Source: Bacteroidetes bacterium 4572_114 (GTDB taxonomy: Bacteria; Bacteroidota; Bacteroidia; Bacteroidales; 4484-276). From it: a stretch of DNA of 7,829 nt. Of the stretch, positions 1-6,085 are shown in pieces. The notes beneath the pieces were generated by a model. It saw only the letters and a program-made list of their open reading frames with translations. It was not told where the DNA came from and did no database searches. The position numbers and the translations under genes were made by a program. Each line of letters begins with the position of its first letter. Positions within the stretch are counted from its first letter, which is position 1. The stretch lies in contig NIVA01000111.1 of the NCBI GenBank assembly GCA_002254335.1, forward strand, positions 1 to 7,829, written 5' to 3'.

Positions 1-923
1 TCCACACCGGTGAGTAAAAGATCCATTTCTTCCGGGTTGTTCAGCGCTTTCATAATGTGGTAAAACCCAAAGGGGAACATGCGCCCGCGGGCTTTTTGAA
101 ATGCCTTGGATAAACTGGGTAACCCGACGATGAAACCAACCATTTTACCATCTTTGAAAATAATCACCGTGTATTTGGGCTTTAAAACGGGTGCGTATTT
201 TTTGGCCACAAAATCAATCATTTCGTCCGTAAACGGAGCAACGTAAGGCAATTCGGCAAATGCCACATTGAGTAGTTCAAATACCTGATGAATATATTGT
301 TTGATGTGTTTTTTCTTACTCATGTGTAATACTTCCAGCCCGTTACGCTTTTTGATGATTTCAGCCAGGCGCATGGCTTTTTCCGGAATTTCCTCAATCT
401 TCAGCCTGAACTCAACCCAGTCGGTTTCCTTTTCATATCCCAGTGCCTCAAAATGCTCCCGGTAATAAGGGAAATGCATCACCGAAGCGATCGAAGGCAG
501 GTATTCAAAACCTTCGATCAACAGTCCCTGATTATCAATATTTGTAAAACCCAGAGGCCCGTGAACGGCTTCCATATCCTGTTCCCGCAACCAGTTTTCA
601 GCCGTTTCAAACAGTAACTTTGAAACTTCTCGATCATCCACAAACTCAACCCGCGATATTCTCCCCATCCTTCGTCCGATCTTTTTATTGTAAAGATGAT
701 TGATGATCGCCGCGATACGTCCGACACACTTACCGTCTTGCCAGGCTGTCCAGAACTTGGCATCACAAAAGGCAAAAGCCGGGTTTGTTTCCGGATTTAA
801 TTGTTTCATTTCACCGCTTTTCAAGGGCGGTATCCAATAAGGATTATCCTTGTAAAGATGGTAAGGAAAATCCACAAATTGTTTCTTGTCCTTTTTCGAA
901 GTGACTTCCCTGATAGTTATCAT
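1..923 (-). CDS. GNAT-like N-acetyltransferase-family protein, 3' end outside the window
   Basis: Reading the complement from the ATG at 921-923 gives 307 uninterrupted codons to the window edge, so the C-terminal part is missing; from memory, relatives are about 370-390 residues. The start MITIREV followed by FPYHLYKDNPYWIPPLK (residues 19-35), NPAFAFCDAKFW (47-58), GRIAAIINH (68-76), VHGPLGFTNIDNQGLLIEGF (120-139), and FPFGFYHIMKAL (283-294) match a widespread Bacteroidota family usually annotated as GNAT N-acetyltransferase or hypothetical protein. The GKCVGRIAAIINH stretch resembles the beta4/alpha3 acetyl-CoA binding part of a GNAT fold, and a second GKMVGFIVGLP stretch (259-269) suggests a duplicated or two-lobed fold. 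No substrate is known to me. No signal peptide or membrane segment is visible, so it is probably cytoplasmic. It is transcribed divergently from the threonine dehydrogenase. No good promoter was found upstream, only a palindrome at 943-960. Family assignment is fairly sure; function is not. Confidence 0.8.
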   Translation of the reverse strand, partial: MITIREVTSKKDKKQFVDFPYHLYKDNPYWIPPLKSGEMKQLNPETNPAFAFCDAKFWTAWQDGKCVGRIAAIINHLYNKKIGRRMGRISRVEFVDDREVSKLLFETAENWLREQDMEAVHGPLGFTNIDNQGLLIEGFEYLPSIASVMHFPYYREHFEALGYEKETDWVEFRLKIEEIPEKAMRLAEIIKKRNGLEVLHMSKKKHIKQYIHQVFELLNVAFAELPYVAPFTDEMIDFVAKKYAPVLKPKYTVIIFKDGKMVGFIVGLPSLSKAFQKARGRMFPFGFYHIMKALNNPEEMDLLLTGV

Positions 924-942
924 AATCAATTGGTTCAAATAA

Positions 943-960
943 AAAAGTAAAGTTACTTTT
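943..960. promoter_or_regulatory. 18-bp palindrome in the divergent intergenic region, candidate operator
   Basis: AAAAGTAA (943-950), a 2-nt spacer, and TTACTTTT (953-960) form a perfect inverted repeat with 8-bp arms. It lies 20-37 bases upstream of the minus-strand start and about 40 bases upstream of the -33 box of the rightward promoter. The same GTAA-spacer-TTAC core occurs before queA and ispD. Symmetry is seen directly; a regulatory role is inference, and the A/T-rich context raises the chance of coincidence. Confidence 0.3.
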
Positions 961-997
961 AAAAATTAAATAATCCGAAAACAATCGCTTATTTAGA

Positions 998-1027
998 TTG
1001 ATTAAACCTTGTGTTTTAATACATTTG
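998..1027 (+). promoter_or_regulatory. Bacteroidota-type promoter for the threonine dehydrogenase/ftsX/uppP/truB run
   Basis: TTG at 998-1000, a 19-bp spacer and TACATTTG at 1020-1027 fit the Bacteroidota primary sigma factor consensus (TTG-19 to 21 bp-TAnnTTTG) exactly. Transcription would start near 1033, leaving a leader of about 20 nt before the ATG at 1055 with no Shine-Dalgarno sequence. Since the following five genes are closely packed on one strand, this is the likely main promoter for all of them. Confidence 0.7.
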
Positions 1028-1054
1028 TGCCGAAAATACTGAAAACCGGTCATT

Positions 1055-2005
1055 ATGGAAAGAGTACTCATTATCGGAAGTTTGGGACAAATTGGTTCCG
1101 AGCTGGTTATTGCCCTGCGCAAAAAATACGGGGCTGAAAATGTTTTTGCCACCGACATCAAAAATCCGGGTAACAAATTAAGAAAGAGCGGCCCCTTTCA
1201 AATACTTGATGTGCTTGATTTTAAAAACCTGCTTCATTTCATTGTCAGGCACCACATCACCCAGATTTACAACCTTGCAGCCGTATTGTCGGGCAATGCC
1301 GAGAAAATGCCGCTTCAGGCATGGGACATCAACATGAAAGCCCTGATGAACTCTCTTGAAGCTGCCCGCCAGTCGGAAGCCAAAAAGTTGTTCTGGCCCA
1401 GTTCCATTGCCGTATTCGGCCCGACGACTCCACGACACAACACCCCGCAGCTTACGGTGATGGAACCCAACACGGTTTACGGCATTTCAAAACTGGCCGG
1501 AGAAAGATGGGGCGAATATTACAACAAACGTTATGGAATTGACTTCCGCAGCGTGCGCTATCCCGGCCTGATCAGCTACAAGACCGAACCTGGCGGCGGA
1601 ACAACAGACTATGCCGTGGAAATATTTTTTGAGGCGGTAAAAAATAAAAGCTATGAATGTTTTCTCTCGGAAGATACCGCCCTCCCGATGATGTTTATGG
1701 AAGATGCCATTCAGAATACCATCAGACTGATGGAAGTGGAAGGCGACAAATTGTCCTTGCGTTCTTCATACAACATGGCCGGTATTTCATTCACACCGAA
1801 AGAGCTGGCTGAAAGTATTCAAAAAAGGATTCCGGAATTCCGGATTACTTACAACCCTGACTTCAGACAGGTCATTGCCGAAAGCTGGCCGGCAAGCATT
1901 GACGACAGTGTGGCCCAACGTGATTGGGGACTGAACGTTAATTACGATCTGGAAAAAATGGTGGATGTGATGCTGAAAGAAGTTTCTAAAAAGTTAAAAG
2001 GTTGA
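1055..2005 (+). CDS. SDR-type L-threonine 3-dehydrogenase (UDP-glucose epimerase-like fold)
   Basis: 316 residues, full length for the family. It would oxidise L-threonine with NAD+ to 2-amino-3-ketobutyrate, the first step of threonine breakdown to glycine and acetyl-CoA, in the cytoplasm. Seen: the Rossmann glycine motif GSLGQIG (residues 8-14), an acidic residue after beta2 (TDIK, D34) that favours NAD+, SSIAVFGP (116-123), the catalytic Y142-x-x-x-K146 (YGISK), and the diagnostic PGLISYKTEPGGGTTDYAVE (170-189), which separates SDR threonine dehydrogenases from ordinary sugar epimerases. C-terminal ADSWP-like (AESWP, 275-279) and DWG (290-292) motifs also fit. This enzyme is unrelated to the zinc-dependent Tdh of E. 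coli, so no symbol is given. The start is the first ATG after the promoter; the glycine motif sits at the expected distance. It precedes ftsX by 26 bases. A general NAD-dependent epimerase is the less likely alternative. Confidence 0.88.
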   Translation: MERVLIIGSLGQIGSELVIALRKKYGAENVFATDIKNPGNKLRKSGPFQILDVLDFKNLLHFIVRHHITQIYNLAAVLSGNAEKMPLQAWDINMKALMNSLEAARQSEAKKLFWPSSIAVFGPTTPRHNTPQLTVMEPNTVYGISKLAGERWGEYYNKRYGIDFRSVRYPGLISYKTEPGGGTTDYAVEIFFEAVKNKSYECFLSEDTALPMMFMEDAIQNTIRLMEVEGDKLSLRSSYNMAGISFTPKELAESIQKRIPEFRITYNPDFRQVIAESWPASIDDSVAQRDWGLNVNYDLEKMVDVMLKEVSKKLKG

Positions 2006-2031
2006 AATAAAGTGTATTTTCGCTTTCATAA

Positions 2032-2916
2032 ATGAGACAGCGCGAAGAAAAATATTACCGCCGGAAGGTGAACACGTCTTACATCACTTCGGTGATCAGT
2101 ATTTCTCTTGTATTATTTACACTGGGCGTTCTGGGTTTTTTCGTCATTAATGCCAAAAGCATATCAAGATACATTCGCGAAAATATCGGGTTCGAGATCA
2201 TCATGGAACAAAACACCCGGGAAGCCGATATTCTTCATCTTCAGAAAATGCTCGACACCAAGCCGTATGTGAAAAGTACGGAATACATCACTAAAGAAGA
2301 AGCGGCGCGCCGGCTCTCCGATGCACTCGGTGAAGATTTTACCGGCTTTTTCAGTGATGAGGACAACCCGTTGCTTCCTTCCATCGATGTCAGGTTTAAT
2401 GCCGAATGGGCCAACAACGACAGCCTGGCAAAGATCCAGACTTTCGTACTTTCAAATAAAGGGGTCAAGGATGTTTATTATCAGAAATCACTCATCCACA
2501 TCATCAACCGCAATTTGAGAAGGATCAGTTTTATCCTTCTCGGACTCAGCCTGCTGTTACTCATCATTGCTGTTGCCTTAATTAACAATACCATCCGGCT
2601 GGCCATTTATTCGCGGCGCTTTATCATCCGAAGCATGCAACTGGTAGGTGCCACCCGGACTTTTATTCAAAAACCGTTTATTATAAAAGGCATTGTCCAG
2701 GGGATAACCAGCGCAGTGATTGCGCTTATCCTGCTGACAGCCATCATTGCGGGTTTATGGAACAACCTTCCCGAATTAAAACCGCTGTCGAGCCCGGAGA
2801 TGTTGCTTTTTCTTTATTTGTTCGTGCTGGTAACGGGTATGTTTGTCTCGGGCATACTTACTTATTTTGCCGTCAGAAAATATTTAAACCTGAAGCCGGA
2901 CAGATTATATGGTTAA
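2032..2916 (+). CDS. ftsX: Cell division protein FtsX (ABC transporter permease-like)
   Basis: 294 residues with the FtsX layout: a cytoplasmic basic N-terminus, one membrane segment (about residues 18-40), an extracytoplasmic domain (about 41-163), then three membrane segments (about 164-186, 219-242, 257-281). The cytoplasmic loop NNTIRLAIYSRRFIIRSMQLVGATRTFIQKPF (185-216; key residues N185, R189, R200, M202, Q203, L204, V205, G206, A207) is the conserved coupling region that contacts the ATPase FtsE in the family. FtsEX couples ATP hydrolysis in the cytoplasm to activation of peptidoglycan hydrolases outside. No ftsE lies in this window; in Bacteroidota it is commonly elsewhere. No Shine-Dalgarno sequence precedes the ATG. 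Downstream neighbours are DUF3098 and uppP, placing it in an envelope-biogenesis run. Identification is confident. Confidence 0.93.
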   Translation: MRQREEKYYRRKVNTSYITSVISISLVLFTLGVLGFFVINAKSISRYIRENIGFEIIMEQNTREADILHLQKMLDTKPYVKSTEYITKEEAARRLSDALGEDFTGFFSDEDNPLLPSIDVRFNAEWANNDSLAKIQTFVLSNKGVKDVYYQKSLIHIINRNLRRISFILLGLSLLLLIIAVALINNTIRLAIYSRRFIIRSMQLVGATRTFIQKPFIIKGIVQGITSAVIALILLTAIIAGLWNNLPELKPLSSPEMLLFLYLFVLVTGMFVSGILTYFAVRKYLNLKPDRLYG

Positions 2917-2955
2917 CTATTCTTAAAACAACCGGCATTAAAAAACAAATTCTTT

Positions 2956-2963
2956 TACTTTTG
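2956..2963 (+). promoter_or_regulatory. Possible internal promoter (-7 element) before the DUF3098 gene
   Basis: TACTTTTG is a perfect TAnnTTTG match, 16 bases before the ATG at 2979, in the short ftsX-DUF3098 gap. No TTG box lies 19-21 bp upstream, so only half the consensus is present. It could allow DUF3098, uppP and truB to be expressed apart from ftsX. Confidence 0.35.
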
Positions 2964-2978
2964 CCGAAAAATAAACCT

Positions 2979-3245
2979 ATGGCAACAAAAAAATCTAAAC
3001 AAAAAGGAGGAGACGAGGGACCGCGTTTTGTATTCAACAGGCAAAACTATGTAATGATCATTGCCGGGCTGGTGGTTTTGGCCGCCGGTTTTTTGCTGCT
3101 TATCGGTGGCGGCTCTGATGACCCCAAGGTTTTCAATTATTCACTTTTTGACTTCAGACGTCTGACGCTTGCGCCGATACTGATACTGATCGGATACATT
3201 ATCGAGATCTTTGCCATCTTGAAAAGACCTAAAGTCCGGTCCTGA
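2979..3245 (+). CDS. DUF3098 family small two-pass membrane protein
   Basis: 88 residues. An in-frame ATG exists far upstream at 2757, but it would overlap ftsX by 160 bases; the ATG at 2979 lies just after the ftsX stop and the leader and gives the usual length. Seen: a basic, charged N-terminus (KKSKQKGGDEG, residues 4-14), F17-x-F19-N20-R21-x-N23-Y24, membrane segment 1 (about 25-43), a conserved loop GGGSDDPKVFNYSLFDFRR (43-61), and membrane segment 2 (about 63-81), ending in KRPK. These match the DUF3098 family of Bacteroidota. The function is unknown to me; its steady position between ftsX and uppP suggests an envelope or division role, which is inference from context. AAGGAGG inside the gene (3004-3010) codes for the Lys-Gly-Gly stretch and is not a ribosome binding site for any visible start. 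Confidence 0.85.
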   Translation: MATKKSKQKGGDEGPRFVFNRQNYVMIIAGLVVLAAGFLLLIGGGSDDPKVFNYSLFDFRRLTLAPILILIGYIIEIFAILKRPKVRS

Positions 3246-3270
3246 TTTTTCCACAACCAAATAACCTTAC

Positions 3271-4050
3271 ATGAGCTGGATAGAAGCAATCATCATTGCT
3301 ATTGTTGAAGGAATAACAGAATTTCTCCCCATATCTTCCACAGGTCACATGATGCTGACGGAAGGGATTCTTGGAATGAAAAGCAATGATTTCATCCAGG
3401 CATTCATCATTAACATTCAGTTTGGCGCCATCCTGTCGGTGGTGGTACTTTACTGGAAACGCTTTTTTCAATCCTGGGATTTCTATTTTAAATTGTTTGT
3501 GGCATTTCTGCCTGCTGCCGTTATCGGGTTGTTGTTGAGTGATTACATCGACAGCCTGCTTGAAAATGTTTACGTAGTTGCCATCATGTTGATCCTCGGA
3601 GGTATTGTTTTGTTGTTTGTTGACAAATGGTTTAACAATCCGTCGGAAGATCAGGAAATAAGTTACCTGACTGCGCTGAAGATCGGTTTCTTCCAGACTA
3701 TTGCCATGATTCCGGGCGTTTCAAGATCGGCAGCCACCATTGTAGGCGGAATGAGCCAAAGGCTAACCCGTAAAACCGCAGCCGAGTTTTCCTTTTTCCT
3801 TGCTGTCCCGACCATGTTTGCCGCTTCGGGATACAAACTGATGAAAAATTATGAGGCCATCAACACGGATAATATTCCGATGCTTATTGTAGGAAATATC
3901 GTGGCCTTCATTGTGGCCATGATCGCCATTAAATCATTCATCACCTACCTCACCAAACATGGCTTCAAAGCTTTCGGTTATTACCGGATAATCGTCGGCG
4001 TTGCCATTCTTGTTTTCATTGCTTTGGGATATGACTTAACCATTGATTGA
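3271..4050 (+). CDS. uppP: Undecaprenyl-diphosphate phosphatase UppP (BacA family)
   Basis: 259 residues, normal length. This integral membrane enzyme removes one phosphate from undecaprenyl diphosphate, regenerating the lipid carrier for peptidoglycan and surface polysaccharide synthesis; overexpression in other bacteria gives bacitracin resistance. Seen: the N-terminal signature EGITEFLPISSTGH (residues 13-26) with the glutamates E13 and E17 and H26 expected in the active site, and the second signature PGVSRSAATIVGG (148-160) with the essential arginine R152. About seven or eight hydrophobic segments span the rest (for example 47-63, 76-90, 101-118, 203-222, 236-255). All expected key residues are present, so it should be active. 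The gene begins 25 bases after DUF3098, and its TGA shares the A with the ATG of truB, which suggests translational coupling. Start chosen at the ATG giving the family MxWIEAIIIAIVEG-type N-terminus. Confidence 0.96.
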   Translation: MSWIEAIIIAIVEGITEFLPISSTGHMMLTEGILGMKSNDFIQAFIINIQFGAILSVVVLYWKRFFQSWDFYFKLFVAFLPAAVIGLLLSDYIDSLLENVYVVAIMLILGGIVLLFVDKWFNNPSEDQEISYLTALKIGFFQTIAMIPGVSRSAATIVGGMSQRLTRKTAAEFSFFLAVPTMFAASGYKLMKNYEAINTDNIPMLIVGNIVAFIVAMIAIKSFITYLTKHGFKAFGYYRIIVGVAILVFIALGYDLTID

Positions 4051-4766
4051 TGAAGTTCGATTTTCTTTCGGGTGAAGTCCTTCTTATTGATAAACCCTAT
4101 GGGTGGACTTCGTTTGATGTGGTCAATTTTCTCCGGTCTTTCATCCGTAAAATGTATGACATAAAAAAACTGAAAGTAGGCCATGCCGGGACACTTGACC
4201 CGCTGGCAACCGGCCTGCTGATCATCTGCACCGGAAAAAAGACCAAAGAGATTGATAAATACCAGGGCATGGATAAAACATACATCGGCACTATGGAGTT
4301 GGGAGCAACAACCCCGTCATTTGACAAAGAAACCGAACCCGACCGTTACTTTGAATACAAGCACCTGACAGTTAGCGACCTGGAGAAAGCCCGGCAGCAG
4401 TTTATCGGGGAAATTGAACAGACCCCGCCTGTTTATTCGGCTGTAAAAATTGAAGGAAAAAGAGCTTTCGACTATGCACGTAAAAAGAAGCAGGTGAAAA
4501 TAAAAACCAGGAAAGTCATGATTCATGATTTTCAGCTCATGAACATTCATCTGCCTCACGTTGATTTTATGGTCAGGTGCAGCAAAGGGACCTACATCCG
4601 TTCGCTGGTTGATGATTTTGGAAAAGCGCTTCAAAGCGGAGCCCATCTCACCGGGTTGAAAAGGACACAAATAGGGGAATATAATGTGAGTGAAGCATTT
4701 ACAGTTGAAGAATTCAGGAAATTAATTCTTTCTCAAACCGGACATTCTGACAGCCAATCGTCATAA
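4050..4766 (+). CDS. truB: tRNA pseudouridine(55) synthase TruB
   Basis: 238 residues from the ATG at 4050, which overlaps the uppP stop codon (TGATG); a TTG one codon earlier is also in frame but is the less likely start. The enzyme isomerises U55 of the tRNA T-loop to pseudouridine in the cytoplasm. Seen: LLIDKPYGWTSFDVV (residues 11-25), the catalytic motif KVGHAGTLDPLATGLL (42-57) with the nucleophile aspartate D50, PPVYSAVKIEGKRAFDYARK (126-145), and KGTYIRSLVDDFG (179-191), all standard for TruB. The protein is short at the C-terminus and shows no obvious PUA domain, as in many Bacteroidota TruBs; the last dozen residues are polar and variable. No terminator was found after it, though a new promoter follows at 4821. 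Tight coupling to uppP implies co-transcription with the envelope genes. Confidence 0.96.
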   Translation: MKFDFLSGEVLLIDKPYGWTSFDVVNFLRSFIRKMYDIKKLKVGHAGTLDPLATGLLIICTGKKTKEIDKYQGMDKTYIGTMELGATTPSFDKETEPDRYFEYKHLTVSDLEKARQQFIGEIEQTPPVYSAVKIEGKRAFDYARKKKQVKIKTRKVMIHDFQLMNIHLPHVDFMVRCSKGTYIRSLVDDFGKALQSGAHLTGLKRTQIGEYNVSEAFTVEEFRKLILSQTGHSDSQSS

Positions 4767-4820
4767 AATCAAGATACTCATTCTAATATTCTCATAATCA
4801 AATTTATATCGGTACTTCTA

Positions 4821-4851
4821 TTGACTTTTTTACTATATTGTTGTATCTTTG
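4821..4851 (+). promoter_or_regulatory. Bacteroidota-type promoter for queA
   Basis: TTG at 4821-4823, a 20-bp spacer and TATCTTTG at 4844-4851 match the Bacteroidota consensus. Transcription would begin near 4857, leaving a leader of about 85 nt before queA, long for this region. It makes queA independently expressed, although read-through from truB is possible because no terminator was seen between them. Confidence 0.75.
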
Positions 4852-4940
4852 CAGGCTTTTTGTGCTCAACGAAAAGCGGACCTTAATAAGTTCTGATAAG
4901 AAAGCGCGTTTTAGTTGGTTTTAAAAGTAAGTTACTTCAA
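4852..4940 (+). promoter_or_regulatory. queA 5' leader with a stem-loop at its start
   Basis: GCTTTT (4855-4860) pairs with AAAAGC (4872-4877) around an 11-nt loop, almost exactly at the predicted 5' end of the transcript, where it could stabilise the RNA. The remaining 60 nt are A/T-rich and end in the small palindrome at 4925-4937. I looked for a preQ1 riboswitch because QueA is in the queuosine pathway, but found no matching conserved core. A regulatory role is unproven. Confidence 0.3.
4925..4937. promoter_or_regulatory. 13-bp palindrome just before the queA start
   Basis: AAGTAA (4925-4930), G, TTACTT (4932-4937): perfect 6-bp arms, ending 3 bases before the ATG. The core GTAA-N-TTAC is shared with the sites at 947-956 and 6058-6067. 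It could be a protein site or could shape translation initiation; chance is possible in this A/T-rich leader. Confidence 0.25.
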
Positions 4941-5990
4941 ATGAAATTATCACAGTTTAAGTTCAATCTGCCTAAAAATTTGATTGCAAACCGTCCACCG
5001 GAAAACAGGGATGAATCAAGAATGATGGTCGTAAACAGAAAAACAAAAGAAATTGAACATAAGGTGTTCAGGGATGTGATCGACTATTTTGATGACGGTG
5101 ATGTGCTGGTTATCAACAATACCAAAGTTTTTCCTGCCAGGTTGTACGGTGAAAAAGAGAAAACGGGGGCAAAAATCGAAGTTTTTTTACTTCGTGAACT
5201 GAACAGGGAGTCCCGTTTATGGGACGTGATGGTTGATCCTGCACGGAAAATCCGTATTGGGAACAAATTGTATTTTGGGGAGGAAGAGCAACTGGTTGCC
5301 GAAGTCATTGACAACACGACCTCACGCGGAAGGACATTGCGGTTCCTCTTTGACGGCCCGTACGAAGAATTCAAAAAGACCATCCAGTCGCTGGGAGAAA
5401 CACCTTTGCCGAAAGAACACGAGCGCCCTGCCGAGCCCATTGACGATGAGCGTTATCAGACCATTTACGCCAAGCACGAAGGCGCTGTGGCAGCACCCAC
5501 AGCAGGTATGCACTTTTCACGGGAACTGATGAAACGTCTTGAGATCAAAGGGGTGAATTTTGCAGAAATCACACTTCACACCGGACTGGGTAATTTCAGG
5601 CCCATTGAAGTGGAAGACCTGACAAAACACAAGGTGGATTCTGAAGAAATGTTTATTGACCAGCATACGGCGGATTTGGTCAACAAAGCCTTTGAAACCA
5701 AACACAGGGTTTGTGCCGTGGGAACCACCAGCATGAAAGCCCTGGAGTCGGCAGTTTCGATTACCGGCAAGATCAAGCCTTTCAAAGGATGGACAAACAA
5801 ATTCATCTTCCCTCCTTATGAGTTTCATACGGCCAACGCCATGATCACCAATTTCCATTTGCCCATGTCGCCAATGTATATGATGGTTTCGGCATACCTG
5901 GGATATGAATTTGCCAAAGAAGTTTACAAAACGGCCATCAAGGAAAAATACCAGTTCTTTACTTATGGCGATGCCATGCTGATCATTTAA
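4941..5990 (+). CDS. queA: S-adenosylmethionine:tRNA ribosyltransferase-isomerase QueA
   Basis: 349 residues, normal length. QueA transfers and rearranges the ribosyl part of S-adenosylmethionine onto preQ1-34 in tRNAs with GUN anticodons, producing epoxyqueuosine, the penultimate step of queuosine synthesis. Seen: FNLPKNLIANRPPENRDESR (residues 8-27), VINNTKVFPARLYG (57-70), GETPLPKEH (152-160), RYQTIYAKHEGAVAAPTAG (171-189) with the MHF that follows, LHTGLGNFRPI (212-222), VGTTSMKALES (260-270), FIFPPYEF (288-295), ITNFHLP (302-308) and YGDAMLI (342-348), all family motifs in order. One visible deviation is MSPMY at 309-313, where E. coli has ESTLI; whether this is typical for relatives I cannot tell. 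The start is the first ATG after the leader and gives the usual MKLSxFxFxLP N-terminus. An intrinsic terminator follows 24 bases after the stop. Confidence 0.96.
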   Translation: MKLSQFKFNLPKNLIANRPPENRDESRMMVVNRKTKEIEHKVFRDVIDYFDDGDVLVINNTKVFPARLYGEKEKTGAKIEVFLLRELNRESRLWDVMVDPARKIRIGNKLYFGEEEQLVAEVIDNTTSRGRTLRFLFDGPYEEFKKTIQSLGETPLPKEHERPAEPIDDERYQTIYAKHEGAVAAPTAGMHFSRELMKRLEIKGVNFAEITLHTGLGNFRPIEVEDLTKHKVDSEEMFIDQHTADLVNKAFETKHRVCAVGTTSMKALESAVSITGKIKPFKGWTNKFIFPPYEFHTANAMITNFHLPMSPMYMMVSAYLGYEFAKEVYKTAIKEKYQFFTYGDAMLII

Positions 5991-6013
5991 AAGTTTCAGG
6001 AACCAAAAAATAT

Positions 6014-6042
6014 AAAGACCCGGATAACATTCCGGGTTTTTT
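6014..6042 (+). terminator. Intrinsic terminator after queA
   Basis: ACCCGG (6018-6023) pairs with CCGGGT (6032-6037) across an 8-nt loop; the stem can extend outward through G-T and A-T pairs to 6014/6041, and the 3' arm runs into six T's. It separates queA from ispD, which therefore probably needs its own promoter. Confidence 0.85.
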
Positions 6043-6057
6043 GCTTTAATGAAAAAA

Positions 6058-6067
6058 GTAATTTTAC
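6058..6067 (+). promoter_or_regulatory. Weak -7-like element and GTAA-TT-TTAC palindrome before ispD
   Basis: TAATTTTA (6059-6066) differs from TAnnTTTG only in the last base and lies 20 bases before the ispD ATG. The nearest TTG (6041-6043) leaves only a 15-bp spacer and falls inside the terminator T-run, so the promoter call is weak. The same bases form the palindrome GTAA-TT-TTAC. Confidence 0.3.
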
Positions 6068-6085
6068 ACGGGATATTAAAAAGTC

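Noticed and set aside
844..1176. Minus-strand open frame of 110 codons spanning the divergent intergenic region
   Set aside because: It overlaps both the start of the GNAT-like gene in another frame and the conserved N-terminus of threonine dehydrogenase; its translation shows no recognisable motif.
2757..2978. Longer N-terminus for DUF3098 starting at ATG 2757
   Set aside because: It would overlap 160 bases of ftsX, and the extra residues do not resemble the family; the ATG at 2979 gives the standard 88-residue protein.
3003..3010. Strong Shine-Dalgarno-like AAAGGAGG
   Set aside because: It is within the DUF3098 coding region with no start codon at a suitable distance; it simply encodes Lys-Gly-Gly, and the other genes here use no such sequence.
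4317..4670. Minus-strand open frame of 117 codons inside truB
   Set aside because: It lies wholly opposite conserved TruB motifs and has no recognisable protein features; a shadow of the real gene. The same applies to the minus-strand frames inside queA (5084-5440, 5517-5858) and the patatin gene (6902-7342).
4852..4940. preQ1 riboswitch upstream of queA
   Set aside because: No conserved preQ1-I, -II or -III core or pseudoknot could be found by eye, and these elements usually control preQ1 synthesis or transport genes rather than queA.
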